DNA of 64,000 nucleotides from positions 372,001-436,000 of the forward strand of contig JAUIFH010000001.1 of the NCBI GenBank assembly GCA_030429495.1, written 5' to 3'. Positions 1 to 7,797 of the stretch are shown one piece after another. The position numbers were made by a program, and so were the translations under genes. The stretch comes from Alphaproteobacteria bacterium. Its GTDB lineage: Bacteria; Pseudomonadota; Alphaproteobacteria; Rhodobacterales; Rhodobacteraceae. The stretch's first letter is position 1, and every line of letters starts with the position of its first letter. The notes below the pieces were generated by a model. The model did no database searches, was not told the DNA's origin, and worked only from the letters and a program-made list of their open reading frames with translations.

Positions 1-1
1 C

Positions 2-703
2 GAGGACGTCGCCTTCTCGTTCGAAGGCCCGTTCGGGAAATATGACGAGCACCAGCTGCAGCGTGGCCTTCAGGTCTATACCGAGGTCTGCTCGGCCTGC
101 CACGGCATGAAATTCGTGCCGATCCGGTCGCTGTCCGACGAAGGCGGTCCGCACCTGCCGGAAGACCAGGTGCGCGCCTATGCCAAGCAGTTCACCGCCA
201 TCGACAAGGAGACGGGCGAAGAGCGCGAGGCGACGCCGAACGACTTCTTCCCGAAATCCTCGCTTTCGAACGCACCCGACCTCAGCCTCATGGCGAAAGG
301 GCGGGCCGGTTTCCACGGGCCGTATGGCACCGGGATCAACCAGTTCCTGCGCGGCATCGGCGGGCCGGAATACATCGTCTCGATCCTGACCGGCTATACC
401 GGGCATGAAGTCGAACAGGCGGGCACAACGTTCTACGAGAACACGGCTTTCCCCGGCGGCCTTATCGCCATGAACCCGCCGCTGTCGGACGATCAGGTCG
501 AATATGCCGACGGGCATGAGGCGACGGTCCATCACATGGCCGAAGACGTCGCGGCCTTCCTGATGTGGGCGGCGGAACCGAAGATGATGGCGCGCAAGCA
601 GGTTGGCTTTGTCGCGGCCCTGTTCCTCGGTCTGCTGACGGTGCTTCTGTACCTGACCAACAAGCGGATCTGGGCGCCCTACAAGGGCAAGAAGCAGGCC
701 TAA
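2..703 (+). CDS. petC: Cytochrome c1, heme subunit of the cytochrome bc1 complex (5'-truncated by window edge)
   Basis: Only the C-terminal 233 codons are present; the start lies before the window. Cytochrome c1 passes electrons from the Rieske protein to soluble or membrane c-type cytochromes on the periplasmic face. The fragment contains the heme c motif CSACH shortly after the left edge. A Met in the context IAMNPPL fits the axial heme ligand of Rhodobacter cytochrome c1. A single C-terminal membrane anchor ([18 protein letters not shown]) is followed by the basic tail [14 protein letters not shown] strong terminator follows directly, as expected for the last gene of a petABC operon. The petPR regulators, which neighbour petABC in Rhodobacter capsulatus, lie about 21 kb to the right. 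Confidence 0.95.
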   Translation, partial: EDVAFSFEGPFGKYDEHQLQRGLQVYTEVCSACHGMKFVPIRSLSDEGGPHLPEDQVRAYAKQFTAIDKETGEEREATPNDFFPKSSLSNAPDLSLMAKGRAGFHGPYGTGINQFLRGIGGPEYIVSILTGYTGHEVEQAGTTFYENTAFPGGLIAMNPPLSDDQVEYADGHEATVHHMAEDVAAFLMWAAEPKMMARKQVGFVAALFLGLLTVLLYLTNKRIWAPYKGKKQA

Positions 704-728
704 AACCCTGGCGAGTTTTGGCTACGGA

Positions 729-755
729 AAGGCCCCGCGAAGGCGGGGCCTTTTT
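729..755 (+). terminator. Rho-independent terminator of the petABC operon
   Basis: An 8-bp perfect GC-rich stem (731-738 with 743-750, GGCCCCGC/GCGGGGCC) with loop GAAG is followed at once by TTTTT. It starts 27 nt after the petC stop codon. Confidence 0.92.
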
Positions 756-772
756 GCATGGGTCTGGCAGGA

Positions 773-1207
773 TCAGCCGAGTTCGATCCGCTCGCAGGCA
801 ATAACAAGCGTTTCGATTGCCACTTCGTTGCCCGTCGCGGCCAGCATCGGTCCCGCGTAGCGCGCCGGCCACGCCTCGAACAGGTTCCAGCGCGCGACTT
901 CCTCACGCGCCTCGTCAAGCAGCACGATCGACATGCTGCGCCGTTCGATCTGTCCGTCCACCACCTGCTTGTGCCACAGCCAGATGTCGTTCGACGACGT
1001 CACGCCGCGTTTCAGCGTGACATCGCCCACCTTGTGCAGCCCCGGCAACTTGCGCACCGTCAGGTCGCGCGCGCTTCCGGTGCGATATTCGATGATCTCG
1101 GTCTGCGAATCGAGACCCGATACCTCGGAAAAGGCACCGTTCCCGACGCCGTCGATCTCGACGATAAAGTTGTAGTTGCCAACGGGATCGTCTGCGCGGC
1201 GCGGCAT
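773..1207 (-). CDS. Orphan T4-type phage tail tube protein (gp19-like)
   Basis: A 144-residue protein that resembles the T4-like gp19 / conserved phage tail-tube family over its whole length. Visible hallmarks are an N-terminal NYNFIVEIDG strand, the FSEVSGL segment, the TLKRGVT motif near residue 64, and the NLFEAWPARYAG segment. The ATG at 1207 matches the family N-terminus; longer upstream reading is antisense to another gene. This family forms the inner tube of contractile tails and related injection systems, but no sheath, baseplate, spike or capsid gene is nearby. It is convergent with petC and divergent from the gene at 1316. It may be domesticated or may belong to a system encoded elsewhere. 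Confidence 0.85.
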   Translation of the reverse strand: MPRRADDPVGNYNFIVEIDGVGNGAFSEVSGLDSQTEIIEYRTGSARDLTVRKLPGLHKVGDVTLKRGVTSSNDIWLWHKQVVDGQIERRSMSIVLLDEAREEVARWNLFEAWPARYAGPMLAATGNEVAIETLVIACERIELG

Positions 1208-1315
1208 GTCCGGTCCTCCCTGTCTAGGCAGACAGTCTACCCGTTTTTGCGAAGGTTCGCGAGCGCGCTGCCGAATCCCGTGCCGCGACGGGCGGTATTT
1301 GCTAGACTGCCCGTC

Positions 1316-1708
1316 ATGGCGCGCGCCCCGAAATCGCCGATCCGGACCACCGATCCCGCGGTCATCCTCGACGTGGAACTGCGTGACCGCGTGCTCTACC
1401 TCCGGCTCATCAACCGCTCCGACCGGCCTGTGCTCGATGTGCAGGTCTCGTTCGGGCGGAAACTCTTTGGCCTTGACGGTGCGGTCGATATCTCGGCACT
1501 GCCGCTCTGGAGCAGGCTTGCCTTCATGGCTCCGGGCAAGGTGATCGAGGTGCCGCTCGACCGGGCGGAGGTTTTCTTCGCCAAGGATCGGGGCACGCCG
1601 CTCAAGGTTTCGATCCGCTACAATGATGCCGATGGTGCGGCCCTTGCCGCCACGATCACGCATGACCTTGGCGCCTATCGCGACCTGCCCGGGATCAGCG
1701 TCCGCTAG
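1316..1708 (+). CDS. Conserved hypothetical protein, 130 aa
   Basis: I do not recognise the family. The protein is soluble-looking with alternating hydrophobic residues that suggest beta strands (VILDVELRDRVLYLRLINRS, LKVSIRYNDADGAAL), reminiscent of an immunoglobulin-like or jelly-roll sandwich. No signal peptide or membrane segment is seen. The start ATG at 1316 follows a 108-nt gap shared with the divergent tail-tube gene, so the two may share a promoter region. Its 3' end overlaps the convergent thiQ gene by 14 bp. A functional link to the tail-tube protein is possible but unsupported. Confidence 0.6.
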   Translation: MARAPKSPIRTTDPAVILDVELRDRVLYLRLINRSDRPVLDVQVSFGRKLFGLDGAVDISALPLWSRLAFMAPGKVIEVPLDRAEVFFAKDRGTPLKVSIRYNDADGAALAATITHDLGAYRDLPGISVR

Positions 1709-2408
1709 GCGGCGTCACGTCGAGATAGGCGGCCAGTGCGGGCGGCGGGTTGTCGAGCAGCGCGCCGGTCGGCTGCGGCGGATGCGCAATCCCGTCCGCC
1801 ACGACGATGGTGTCGGGCGCAAAGCGCAGCGCGTCGCCGGGATCGTGGCTGACCATCAGGACCGTCGCGCGCGTCTCTTCCGCAATCTCGGCGACAAGGT
1901 CGAGCATCTCGGCCTTGAGCGCGGGTCCGAGCGCCGCGAAGGGTTCATCCAGCAGCATCAGCGGACGCGAACGCAACAACACGCGGGCAAGCGCGACGCG
2001 GCTTTGCTGCCCGCCCGACAATGCTGCGGGTTTACGATTCTCCATCCCCGCAAGGCCGGTGCGCGTCAGCGCCCGGCTTACCGCCTCGTGTTCGCCTGCC
2101 GCAAGTCGCAGGTCAGGTCGCAGGCCCAGCCCGACATTCTCCGCCGCAGTGAGGTGCGGAAACAGGTTCTGGTCCTGAAAAAGGATCGACAGTGGCCGTG
2201 TGCCGGGAGCGGCGCCGGTGATGTCCTGCCCCTGCCATAGCACGCGGCCCGAGGCCGGCGGGAAAAAGCCCGCGATGACGGAAAGCAACGTCGATTTGCC
2301 CGCGCCGGACGGTCCGATCAGGGCGACATGGCTGCCCTGTGCAACGGACAGGTCGGCGCTGAGACGGAAGTCGTCCTGCCGGACGGTGATGGTGTCAAGC
2401 GTCAGCAT
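1695..2408 (-). CDS. thiQ: Thiamine ABC transporter, ATP-binding protein
   Basis: A 237-residue ABC ATPase that energises thiamine/TPP uptake. Walker A reads GPSGAGKST near residue 33, the signature is LSGGQQSRVALAR, and Walker B is LMLLDEPFAAL with the H-loop in MVSHDPGDAL. It is the last gene of thiB-thiP-thiQ and overlaps thiP by 14 nt, which indicates translational coupling. The start ATG at 2408 gives the usual N-terminus (MLTLDTITV); longer reading lies inside thiP. The TPP riboswitch upstream of thiB fixes the substrate assignment. Confidence 0.93.
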   Translation of the reverse strand: MLTLDTITVRQDDFRLSADLSVAQGSHVALIGPSGAGKSTLLSVIAGFFPPASGRVLWQGQDITGAAPGTRPLSILFQDQNLFPHLTAAENVGLGLRPDLRLAAGEHEAVSRALTRTGLAGMENRKPAALSGGQQSRVALARVLLRSRPLMLLDEPFAALGPALKAEMLDLVAEIAEETRATVLMVSHDPGDALRFAPDTIVVADGIAHPPQPTGALLDNPPPALAAYLDVTPPSGR

Positions 2409-3963
2409 CAGCGCGCCCTCCCCTGTCAAAGATCCAGAACAGCCCGAGGCTGAGGGCGAGAAGAAGCACCGCAGCCCCGGCCGCATCGGCCATCCGGTAG
2501 GCGCCCATCAGGCGGTAAAGCTGAAGTGGAAGGGTCGCCCGCTCTCCATCCGCAAACAGCGCGATGACACCGAGATCGCCCATCGACAGCGCGGCGGTCA
2601 GGCCTGCCGCGAAACCAAGCGGACGGCGCAGGCGGGGCAGGGTCAGCAAGCGCAGCCGGGCGACGCCGGCAAGGCCAAGGCTGTCGGCCAGCCTTCCGTA
2701 GCCCTCATGCGCGTCGCGCGCCGCAGGGATGAGCGCGCGCAGGATGAAGGGAAGCGCCATTGTGGCATTGACGAGTGCTGTCACCGGAAGGGCGAGGTCG
2801 CCGGGGCTCGCAATGGGGCGGAGCAGGAGGAACAGGCCGGTGCCAAGGATGAGGGAAGAGGTCGCGAGCGGCAGCATGCCAAGCGATTCCAGCAGGTCGG
2901 CGCGACGACGCTGCGCCACGGCCAGCGCAAGCGGTAGCGCCAGCGCGAGAGCGAATGCCGTCGAGCCGAGGGCCACGCCGAGCGAGCGCAGTGCCGCGTG
3001 CCAGACCGGCGCGGGCAAGCCGGCGAGTTGAGGCAGGCCGGCAAGAGCGATCGCGGCGAGCGGGGCGAGCAGGAAAGCCGCTCCGAGGGTCAGCACGGCG
3101 GCATCCTGCAAGATCAGGGTTGCAGCGCCCGCATCCCATCGTGCGACAGGCCGGTCGAGGCCCGCGCCGAAACCGGAAGGCAGGCTGAACCGCATGGCCG
3201 TACCGGCGGCGATGGCGCAGAGCAGCAACTGCATGGCGGCAAGGGTGGCGGCGCGGCCGAGGTCGAAGTCGAACCGGAACGCCTGATAGATCGCCAGTTC
3301 GATCGTGGTGGCTTTCGGCCCGCCGCCGAGCGTCAGTGCCACGGCAAAGCTCGTCAGGCAGATGAGGAAGATCGTCACGAAAATCCCCGGCAGCAGCGCC
3401 CGCAGCATGGGCCGTTCGAGGTGGCGGGCGATGTCGCCCGGCCTGAAGCCGAGTGCGGCGGAGAGCCGGAAACGCTCTGCGGGAATGGCGAGCCAGCCTT
3501 GGAGGAGAAGCCGCACCGCGAGCGGAAGATTGAAGAAGACATGGGCCAGCACCACGCCATGGAAGCCGTAGATCGAGATGCGCCCGAAACCCAGCGCGGC
3601 GAGGCCGTCATTGACCAGACCTGAACGGCCGAAGATCGTGAGAATGCCCATCACGGCGACGATCACCGGCAGGATGAACGGTGCGCCGAGAAGCGTGATG
3701 AGTATGCCGCGCCCGGGGAACCGCCGCCGCGCCAGGGCGCGGGCGACGGGGATCGCGAGTAGCACGCTCAGCGCCGCAGAGACGAAGGCCTGCGTCAGCG
3801 TGAAACGTAGCGCCGCCCAGTCGGCGGCGCCAAGCGCGCTCGCGCCGCCCGCCCGCAGCAGGACGGCGCCGAGCGTGCCGAGCGTCAGCGCTAGGACCAG
3901 CGCCGCCGCAGCCCCCGCGCCTACGCGGAGCGGCAGGCTCAACGGCTGAGCGCGGTCTGCCAT
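2395..3963 (-). CDS. thiP: Thiamine ABC transporter, permease
   Basis: A 522-residue inner-membrane protein with two homologous permease halves, the usual size and layout for ThiP (FbpB-type permeases). About 12 hydrophobic segments are visible. Each half carries an EAA-like loop that contacts ThiQ, for example AALGFRPGDIARHLERP in the first half and DSLGLAGVARLRLLTLP in the second. The ATG at 3963 lies inside the end of thiB (25-nt overlap), so the three thi genes are co-translated. It works with ThiB in the periplasm and ThiQ in the cytoplasm. Confidence 0.92.
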   Translation of the reverse strand: MADRAQPLSLPLRVGAGAAAALVLALTLGTLGAVLLRAGGASALGAADWAALRFTLTQAFVSAALSVLLAIPVARALARRRFPGRGILITLLGAPFILPVIVAVMGILTIFGRSGLVNDGLAALGFGRISIYGFHGVVLAHVFFNLPLAVRLLLQGWLAIPAERFRLSAALGFRPGDIARHLERPMLRALLPGIFVTIFLICLTSFAVALTLGGGPKATTIELAIYQAFRFDFDLGRAATLAAMQLLLCAIAAGTAMRFSLPSGFGAGLDRPVARWDAGAATLILQDAAVLTLGAAFLLAPLAAIALAGLPQLAGLPAPVWHAALRSLGVALGSTAFALALALPLALAVAQRRRADLLESLGMLPLATSSLILGTGLFLLLRPIASPGDLALPVTALVNATMALPFILRALIPAARDAHEGYGRLADSLGLAGVARLRLLTLPRLRRPLGFAAGLTAALSMGDLGVIALFADGERATLPLQLYRLMGAYRMADAAGAAVLLLALSLGLFWIFDRGGRADADA

Positions 3964-4928
3964 TCGGACAGCGCCGTGTCACGCAGCGCGGCCGCGTCGG
4001 CTGCCGGAACGAGCAGCGCCTTTTCGGGGATGACGAGGGTCTCGAACCCAGTCGGAAGACCGGCCTCGGGCGTCACGGCGGGATACATCCAGTTGGTTTC
4101 AGGAATGACCGATTGGAACGCATCGGTGACCATGAAGGCGAGGAACCGGTCCGCCAGTTCGCCCTGATCGGAGCCGGCAAGCTTGCCCGCGACCTCGACT
4201 TGAAGGTAGTTGCCCTCGCTGAAAGCGGCGGCCGCCTTGGTGTCGTCGCCCTCGGCGATCAGGTGATAGGCAGGAGAAGTCGTGTAGGACAGGACCAAGT
4301 CGGCCTCACCTTCGAGGAACATGCCATAGGCCTCCGACCAGCCCGGCGTGACGGTCACGATGTTGTCGGCCAGCGCCGACCAGATTTCGCCCGCGCGGTC
4401 GCCATAGGCGGCCTTGACCCAGAGCAGCAGGCCGAGGCCGGGGGTCGAGGAGCGCGGGTCCTGAATGACGATCGTCAGGTCGGACGCGGCCAGCGCTTCG
4501 AAATCCGTGGGGGCGTCCGCGACCTTGGTGCGGTCGTAGACAAAGGCGAAGTAGCCCCAGTCATAGGGCAGGAAATGCGGGTCGACCCAGTCGACAGGCA
4601 AGTCGAACTCGGTAGCCGCCTGGCCATGCTCGGCGAAAAGCCCGGACGCGGCGGCAGTGGCGGTCAGGTTGGTGTCGAGACCGAGTACGACGTCGGCCTC
4701 CGTGCTTTCGCCCTCCAGAAGGACCCGGCTGAGAAGGGCCGCGCCGTCGCCTGCCGCAACGAATCGCAGGTCACAGCCGCATTCGGCCTCGAACGCGGTC
4801 TCGACCTGCGGGCCGGGGCCCCACTCGGAAACGAAGCTGTCGTAGGTGTAGACGGTCAGGACGGGTTTTTCCTGCGCGGCCGCTGTCGTGGCCGCAAGGA
4901 AACCCGCCATCATCAGGGATTTTTTCAT
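3939..4928 (-). CDS. thiB: Thiamine-binding periplasmic protein
   Basis: A 329-residue solute-binding protein with a cleavable signal peptide (MKKSLMMAGFLAATTAAA then QEKPVLTVYTYDSF). The VYTYDSFVSEWGPG start of the mature protein and the DWGYFAFVYDR segment are typical of ThiB. A Shine-Dalgarno GGAGG lies about 8 nt before the ATG. It is the first gene of the thi operon and is preceded by a TPP riboswitch, so expression should fall when cellular TPP is high. It delivers thiamine or its phosphates to ThiP-ThiQ. Confidence 0.95.
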   Translation of the reverse strand: MKKSLMMAGFLAATTAAAQEKPVLTVYTYDSFVSEWGPGPQVETAFEAECGCDLRFVAAGDGAALLSRVLLEGESTEADVVLGLDTNLTATAAASGLFAEHGQAATEFDLPVDWVDPHFLPYDWGYFAFVYDRTKVADAPTDFEALAASDLTIVIQDPRSSTPGLGLLLWVKAAYGDRAGEIWSALADNIVTVTPGWSEAYGMFLEGEADLVLSYTTSPAYHLIAEGDDTKAAAAFSEGNYLQVEVAGKLAGSDQGELADRFLAFMVTDAFQSVIPETNWMYPAVTPEAGLPTGFETLVIPEKALLVPAADAAALRDTALSEWQTALSR

Positions 4929-4973
4929 CTCTCATCCTCCAATGGTCAGGCGGGCGGAGATGGGGGCGTCGGA

Positions 4974-5066
4974 CCCTACCTTCCCTCCGCCGGTCTTAAC
5001 CGGTTCAGGTTCAACGGGTTCGCGTTGCCGCATCTCAGCCCTGATGTCAGGGCACCCCGAGGTGGG
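4974..5066 (-). promoter_or_regulatory. TPP riboswitch (THI element) upstream of thiBPQ
   Basis: On the minus strand the conserved TPP aptamer parts occur in order: GGGGTGCCC (5058-5050), GCTGAGAT (5039-5032), ACCTGAACC (5010-5002) and the 3' segment GGAGGGAAGGTAGGG (4988-4974). About 45 nt separate the aptamer from the thiB ATG. That stretch contains the ribosome binding site, so control is probably translational or by a short expression platform. The remaining part of this 317-nt gene-free stretch (4929-5245) holds the repeat at 5110-5175 and the aroC leader. Confidence 0.95.
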
Positions 5067-5109
5067 GCGCACCATAGACAACCGCGCGCCTTGCGCAAGC
5101 GGTATCGGC

Positions 5110-5175
5110 GAAGGGGCGCTGCCCCTCGCCCCGGCGGGACCGGGGCTCACCCCGAGGTATTTCGGACAAGATGAA
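5110..5175 (+). repeat. REP-like intergenic element of Rhodobacterales type
   Basis: Two GC-rich hairpins (AGGGGC/GCCCCT at 5112-5126 and CCCCGG/CCGGGG at 5129-5145) are followed by CCCCGAGGTATTTCGGACAA. A related element with CCCCGTGGAGTATTTCTGAACA lies in the opposite orientation between paaA and paaB. I recall such CCCC-GGAGTATTT elements as common intergenic repeats in Rhodobacterales, but copy number cannot be seen here. Confidence 0.6.
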
Positions 5176-5245
5176 AGGCCAGGAAGCGGGAAGGCTTGAG
5201 CGGCGGCGCGGGCTTCGCTATGCCGCTTGGCAAAGGAGCATGCGC

Positions 5246-6352
5246 ATGAGCCTCAATACCTTCGGCCATCTCTTCCGCGTCACGACCTGGGGCGAAAGCC
5301 ACGGGCCGGCGCTTGGCGCGACCGTGGACGGCTGCCCGCCGGGCGTGGCCGTGTCGGAGGCGATGCTTCAGCATTGGCTCGACCGGCGGAAACCGGGGCA
5401 GAGCAAATACACGACGCAGCGAAAGGAACCGGACGCGGTCCGTATCCTCTCCGGCGTCTACGAGGGTGTGACGACGGGGACGCCGATCCAGCTGATGATC
5501 GAGAACACCGATCAGCGGTCGAAAGACTACGGCGACATTGCCGAGAAGTTCCGGCCCGGCCATGCCGACATCACCTATTGGCAGAAATACGGCATCCGCG
5601 ACCCGCGCGGGGGCGGGCGATCTTCGGCCCGCGAGACGGCGGCGCGGGTGGCCGCCGGCGGTATCGCCCGGGAGGCACTGAAGGCGCTGACGCCGGGTGT
5701 GAAGATCACCGGCTACATGGTGCAGATGGGGCAGCTGCGGGCCGACCGCGACCGCTTCGACATGGCGGAGGTGGAGCGCAATCCGTTCTGGTCGCCCGAT
5801 GCCAGTGCGGCTGCGATCTGGGCGGAGCATCTGGACGAATTGCGCAAGAGCGGCAACTCGGTCGGGGCGGTGGTGGAGGTTGTGGCCTCTGGTGTGCCGG
5901 CGGGTCTTGGCGCACCGATCTACGGCAAGCTCGACACCGACCTTGCCGCGGCGATGATGTCGATCAACGCCGTGAAGGGCGTCGAGATTGGCGCTGGCAT
6001 GGCGGCTGCGGAGCTGACCGGGGTCGAGAATGCGGACGAGATGTTTCCGGGGCGTGGTGGCCCGGTCTATTCGTCAAACCATGCCGGCGGCATCCTTGGC
6101 GGCATTTCCACCGGGCAGGATGTCGTCGTGCGCTTTGCGGTCAAGCCGACCTCGTCGATCCTGACGCCGCGCAAGACGATCACGCGAGGCGGCGAGGCGG
6201 CGGAGATCATCACCAAGGGGCGGCACGATCCTTGCGTTGGCATCCGCGCGGTGCCGGTGGGCGAGGCGATGATGGCTTGCGTGATCCTCGACCACCTGTT
6301 GCTGGATCGCGGTCAGACCGGCGGCGTGCGGGGGCCGATCGGGGCGCGGTAA
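5246..6352 (+). CDS. aroC: Chorismate synthase
   Basis: A 368-residue enzyme that converts EPSP to chorismate using reduced FMN, the last shared step of aromatic amino acid synthesis. Chorismate synthase signatures are clear: [18 protein letters not shown] at the N-terminus, [18 protein letters not shown] in the middle, and [19 protein letters not shown]. The ATG at 5246 is preferred because AAAGGAG sits 7 nt upstream; the in-frame ATG at 5240 would be too close. The gene is transcribed away from thiB and appears monocistronic. Confidence 0.97.
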   Translation: MSLNTFGHLFRVTTWGESHGPALGATVDGCPPGVAVSEAMLQHWLDRRKPGQSKYTTQRKEPDAVRILSGVYEGVTTGTPIQLMIENTDQRSKDYGDIAEKFRPGHADITYWQKYGIRDPRGGGRSSARETAARVAAGGIAREALKALTPGVKITGYMVQMGQLRADRDRFDMAEVERNPFWSPDASAAAIWAEHLDELRKSGNSVGAVVEVVASGVPAGLGAPIYGKLDTDLAAAMMSINAVKGVEIGAGMAAAELTGVENADEMFPGRGGPVYSSNHAGGILGGISTGQDVVVRFAVKPTSSILTPRKTITRGGEAAEIITKGRHDPCVGIRAVPVGEAMMACVILDHLLLDRGQTGGVRGPIGAR

Positions 6353-6380
6353 GCCGCGGGCAGTGCGGGCCGGTCCTCGA

Positions 6381-7259
6381 TCAGCGGCCTGATGCGGCGC
6401 TGTCCTTCGACAGTTGCACGGCCAGGATCCCGGCCGCGACGATCGCAACGCCGATCAGGTCGAGCGGGCCAAGCCGTTCGTTGAGCAGGAGCGAGGCGAC
6501 GACAACGCCGAAGAACGGGTTGAGGAAGTGATAGGTCGCTGCCCTGACCGCGCCGATCCGGGCGACGAGGCGGAACCAGATCCATGTGGCGACGAGGCCG
6601 GGGAAGATCGTCGTGTAGGCAAAGGCAAGGCCGAGGCGCGGCGTCCAGTTGACCTGCCAGTCCTCGGTCAGAACCGCCGCCACGGCAAGAAGCGCCGCGC
6701 CGACGAACATCTGAAGCCCGACGACCATGAGCACGCTGCCCCCCGAGGACGCCCCGCGCACGGTGAGCGTGGCGATGGCGAGGGCCAGGGCGCCGATCCC
6801 GCAGAGCAGGATGCCCGCGAGGCTGACGCCGCCCGAGTAACGCGACCCCATGATGATAGCCACGCCGATCATCCCGGCGACGAGGCCCGCGATCCCCAGC
6901 GGGCGCACCTTCTGCCCGAGGAAGATCCAGCCCAGAAGCGCCACCAGCAGCGGCATCGTGGACGCGATGATCGCGGCGAGAGACGCTTCAACCCACTGCA
7001 TCGCGACGAAGTTCAGGCCCAGATAGAGCGCGTTCTGGCAGATGCCGAAGATCACGATCAGCCGCCATTGCCCGCGCACCGCGCGCAGGCTTTGCCCCAG
7101 CGCAAGCGCAATGGCGACGCCGATCGCACCGGAGATCAGGAAGCGGATGCTGAGCGCGGTGAGGGGTGGCGCATCGGCGACGATCATGCGCGCCGAGGTA
7201 AAGGCCGAGGACCACATCAGCGCGAAGGCCAGACCCATCAGAATTGCGCGCAGATCCAT
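6381..7259 (-). CDS. EamA/DMT-family transporter
   Basis: A 292-residue membrane protein with about ten hydrophobic segments and the internal duplication of the drug/metabolite transporter (EamA) family. The first repeat begins ALMWSSAFTSARMIV and the second around the ALAIATLTVRGASSG stretch, ending with the typical LGPLDLIGVAIVAAGILAVQL. An AGAGGA ribosome binding site precedes the ATG at 7259. Such proteins usually export amino acids or metabolites, but the substrate cannot be told. It is convergent with aroC. Confidence 0.85.
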   Translation of the reverse strand: MDLRAILMGLAFALMWSSAFTSARMIVADAPPLTALSIRFLISGAIGVAIALALGQSLRAVRGQWRLIVIFGICQNALYLGLNFVAMQWVEASLAAIIASTMPLLVALLGWIFLGQKVRPLGIAGLVAGMIGVAIIMGSRYSGGVSLAGILLCGIGALALAIATLTVRGASSGGSVLMVVGLQMFVGAALLAVAAVLTEDWQVNWTPRLGLAFAYTTIFPGLVATWIWFRLVARIGAVRAATYHFLNPFFGVVVASLLLNERLGPLDLIGVAIVAAGILAVQLSKDSAASGR

Positions 7260-7324
7260 TCGACATTCCTCTGGCGCGGTTCGGCCAACGCCACCGGGGT
7301 CTCGCAATTCTCGCCGGGTTGCAA

Positions 7325-7353
7325 CAGAAAAGGCCGCCCGGTCGGGGGCGGCC
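7325..7353 (-). terminator. Rho-independent terminator of the HU gene
   Basis: On the minus strand an 8-bp perfect stem (7346-7353 with 7332-7339, GGCCGCCC/GGGCGGCC) with a 6-nt loop is followed by TTTTCTG. It starts 24 nt after the HU stop codon. Confidence 0.88.
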
Positions 7354-7376
7354 CTGAAATCGTCCTGGAAGGCGGA

Positions 7377-7664
7377 TCAGCCGTTGACGCTGTCCTTCAG
7401 CGCCTTGGCGATGGATACCTTCACGACCTTGTCGGCCGGCTTCATCATGGTTTCGCCGGTGGCCGGGTTGCGAACCTGACGCTCGGGGCGGGCGCGGCAC
7501 TGGACCTTGCCGATGCCCGGAAGGGTCACGGCCCCGCCGGCGGCCACGGTGCGCGTCACCACTTCGGTGATCGCGTCAAGGGCGGACGAAGCCGTCTTCT
7601 TGTCGGAGCCCATTGCTTCAGCCAACTCGGTAACAAGCTGGGTTTTGGTCATCGGTTTCGACAT
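7377..7664 (-). CDS. hup: DNA-binding protein HU
   Basis: A 95-residue histone-like protein that bends and compacts DNA. The N-terminal helices (MTKTQLVTELAEAM, ALDAITEVV) and the GIGKV motif are standard. The usual RxGRNPxTG-type motif appears as RQVRNPATGETM, followed by the C-terminal helix VSIAKALKDSVNG. A GAGGAG ribosome binding site precedes the ATG, and a strong terminator follows. The upstream 133-nt gap contains an AT-rich TATATAAC element suited to a promoter. Confidence 0.95.
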   Translation of the reverse strand: MSKPMTKTQLVTELAEAMGSDKKTASSALDAITEVVTRTVAAGGAVTLPGIGKVQCRARPERQVRNPATGETMMKPADKVVKVSIAKALKDSVNG

Positions 7665-7797
7665 CTGTCTGTCTCCTCACTGTGCCCCGTTTTGTTGGGG
7701 GTCAACTGCGCCATTAAGCGTTATATAGTGTCCTAACACAATCTTTTGTGGCCGATGGCAAGCAATTTCGGCCGATTTACTCCGATTTTTTGCACCT

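Noticed and set aside
773-1207. Prophage or tailocin region
   Set aside because: Only the tube protein gene is present; no integrase, sheath, baseplate, capsid or lysis gene is seen in the surrounding 10 kb.
6414-7736. Plus-strand frame (440 codons) opposite the DMT transporter and HU
   Set aside because: It runs through two genes with strong family matches and a terminator, and its sequence is low-complexity charged.
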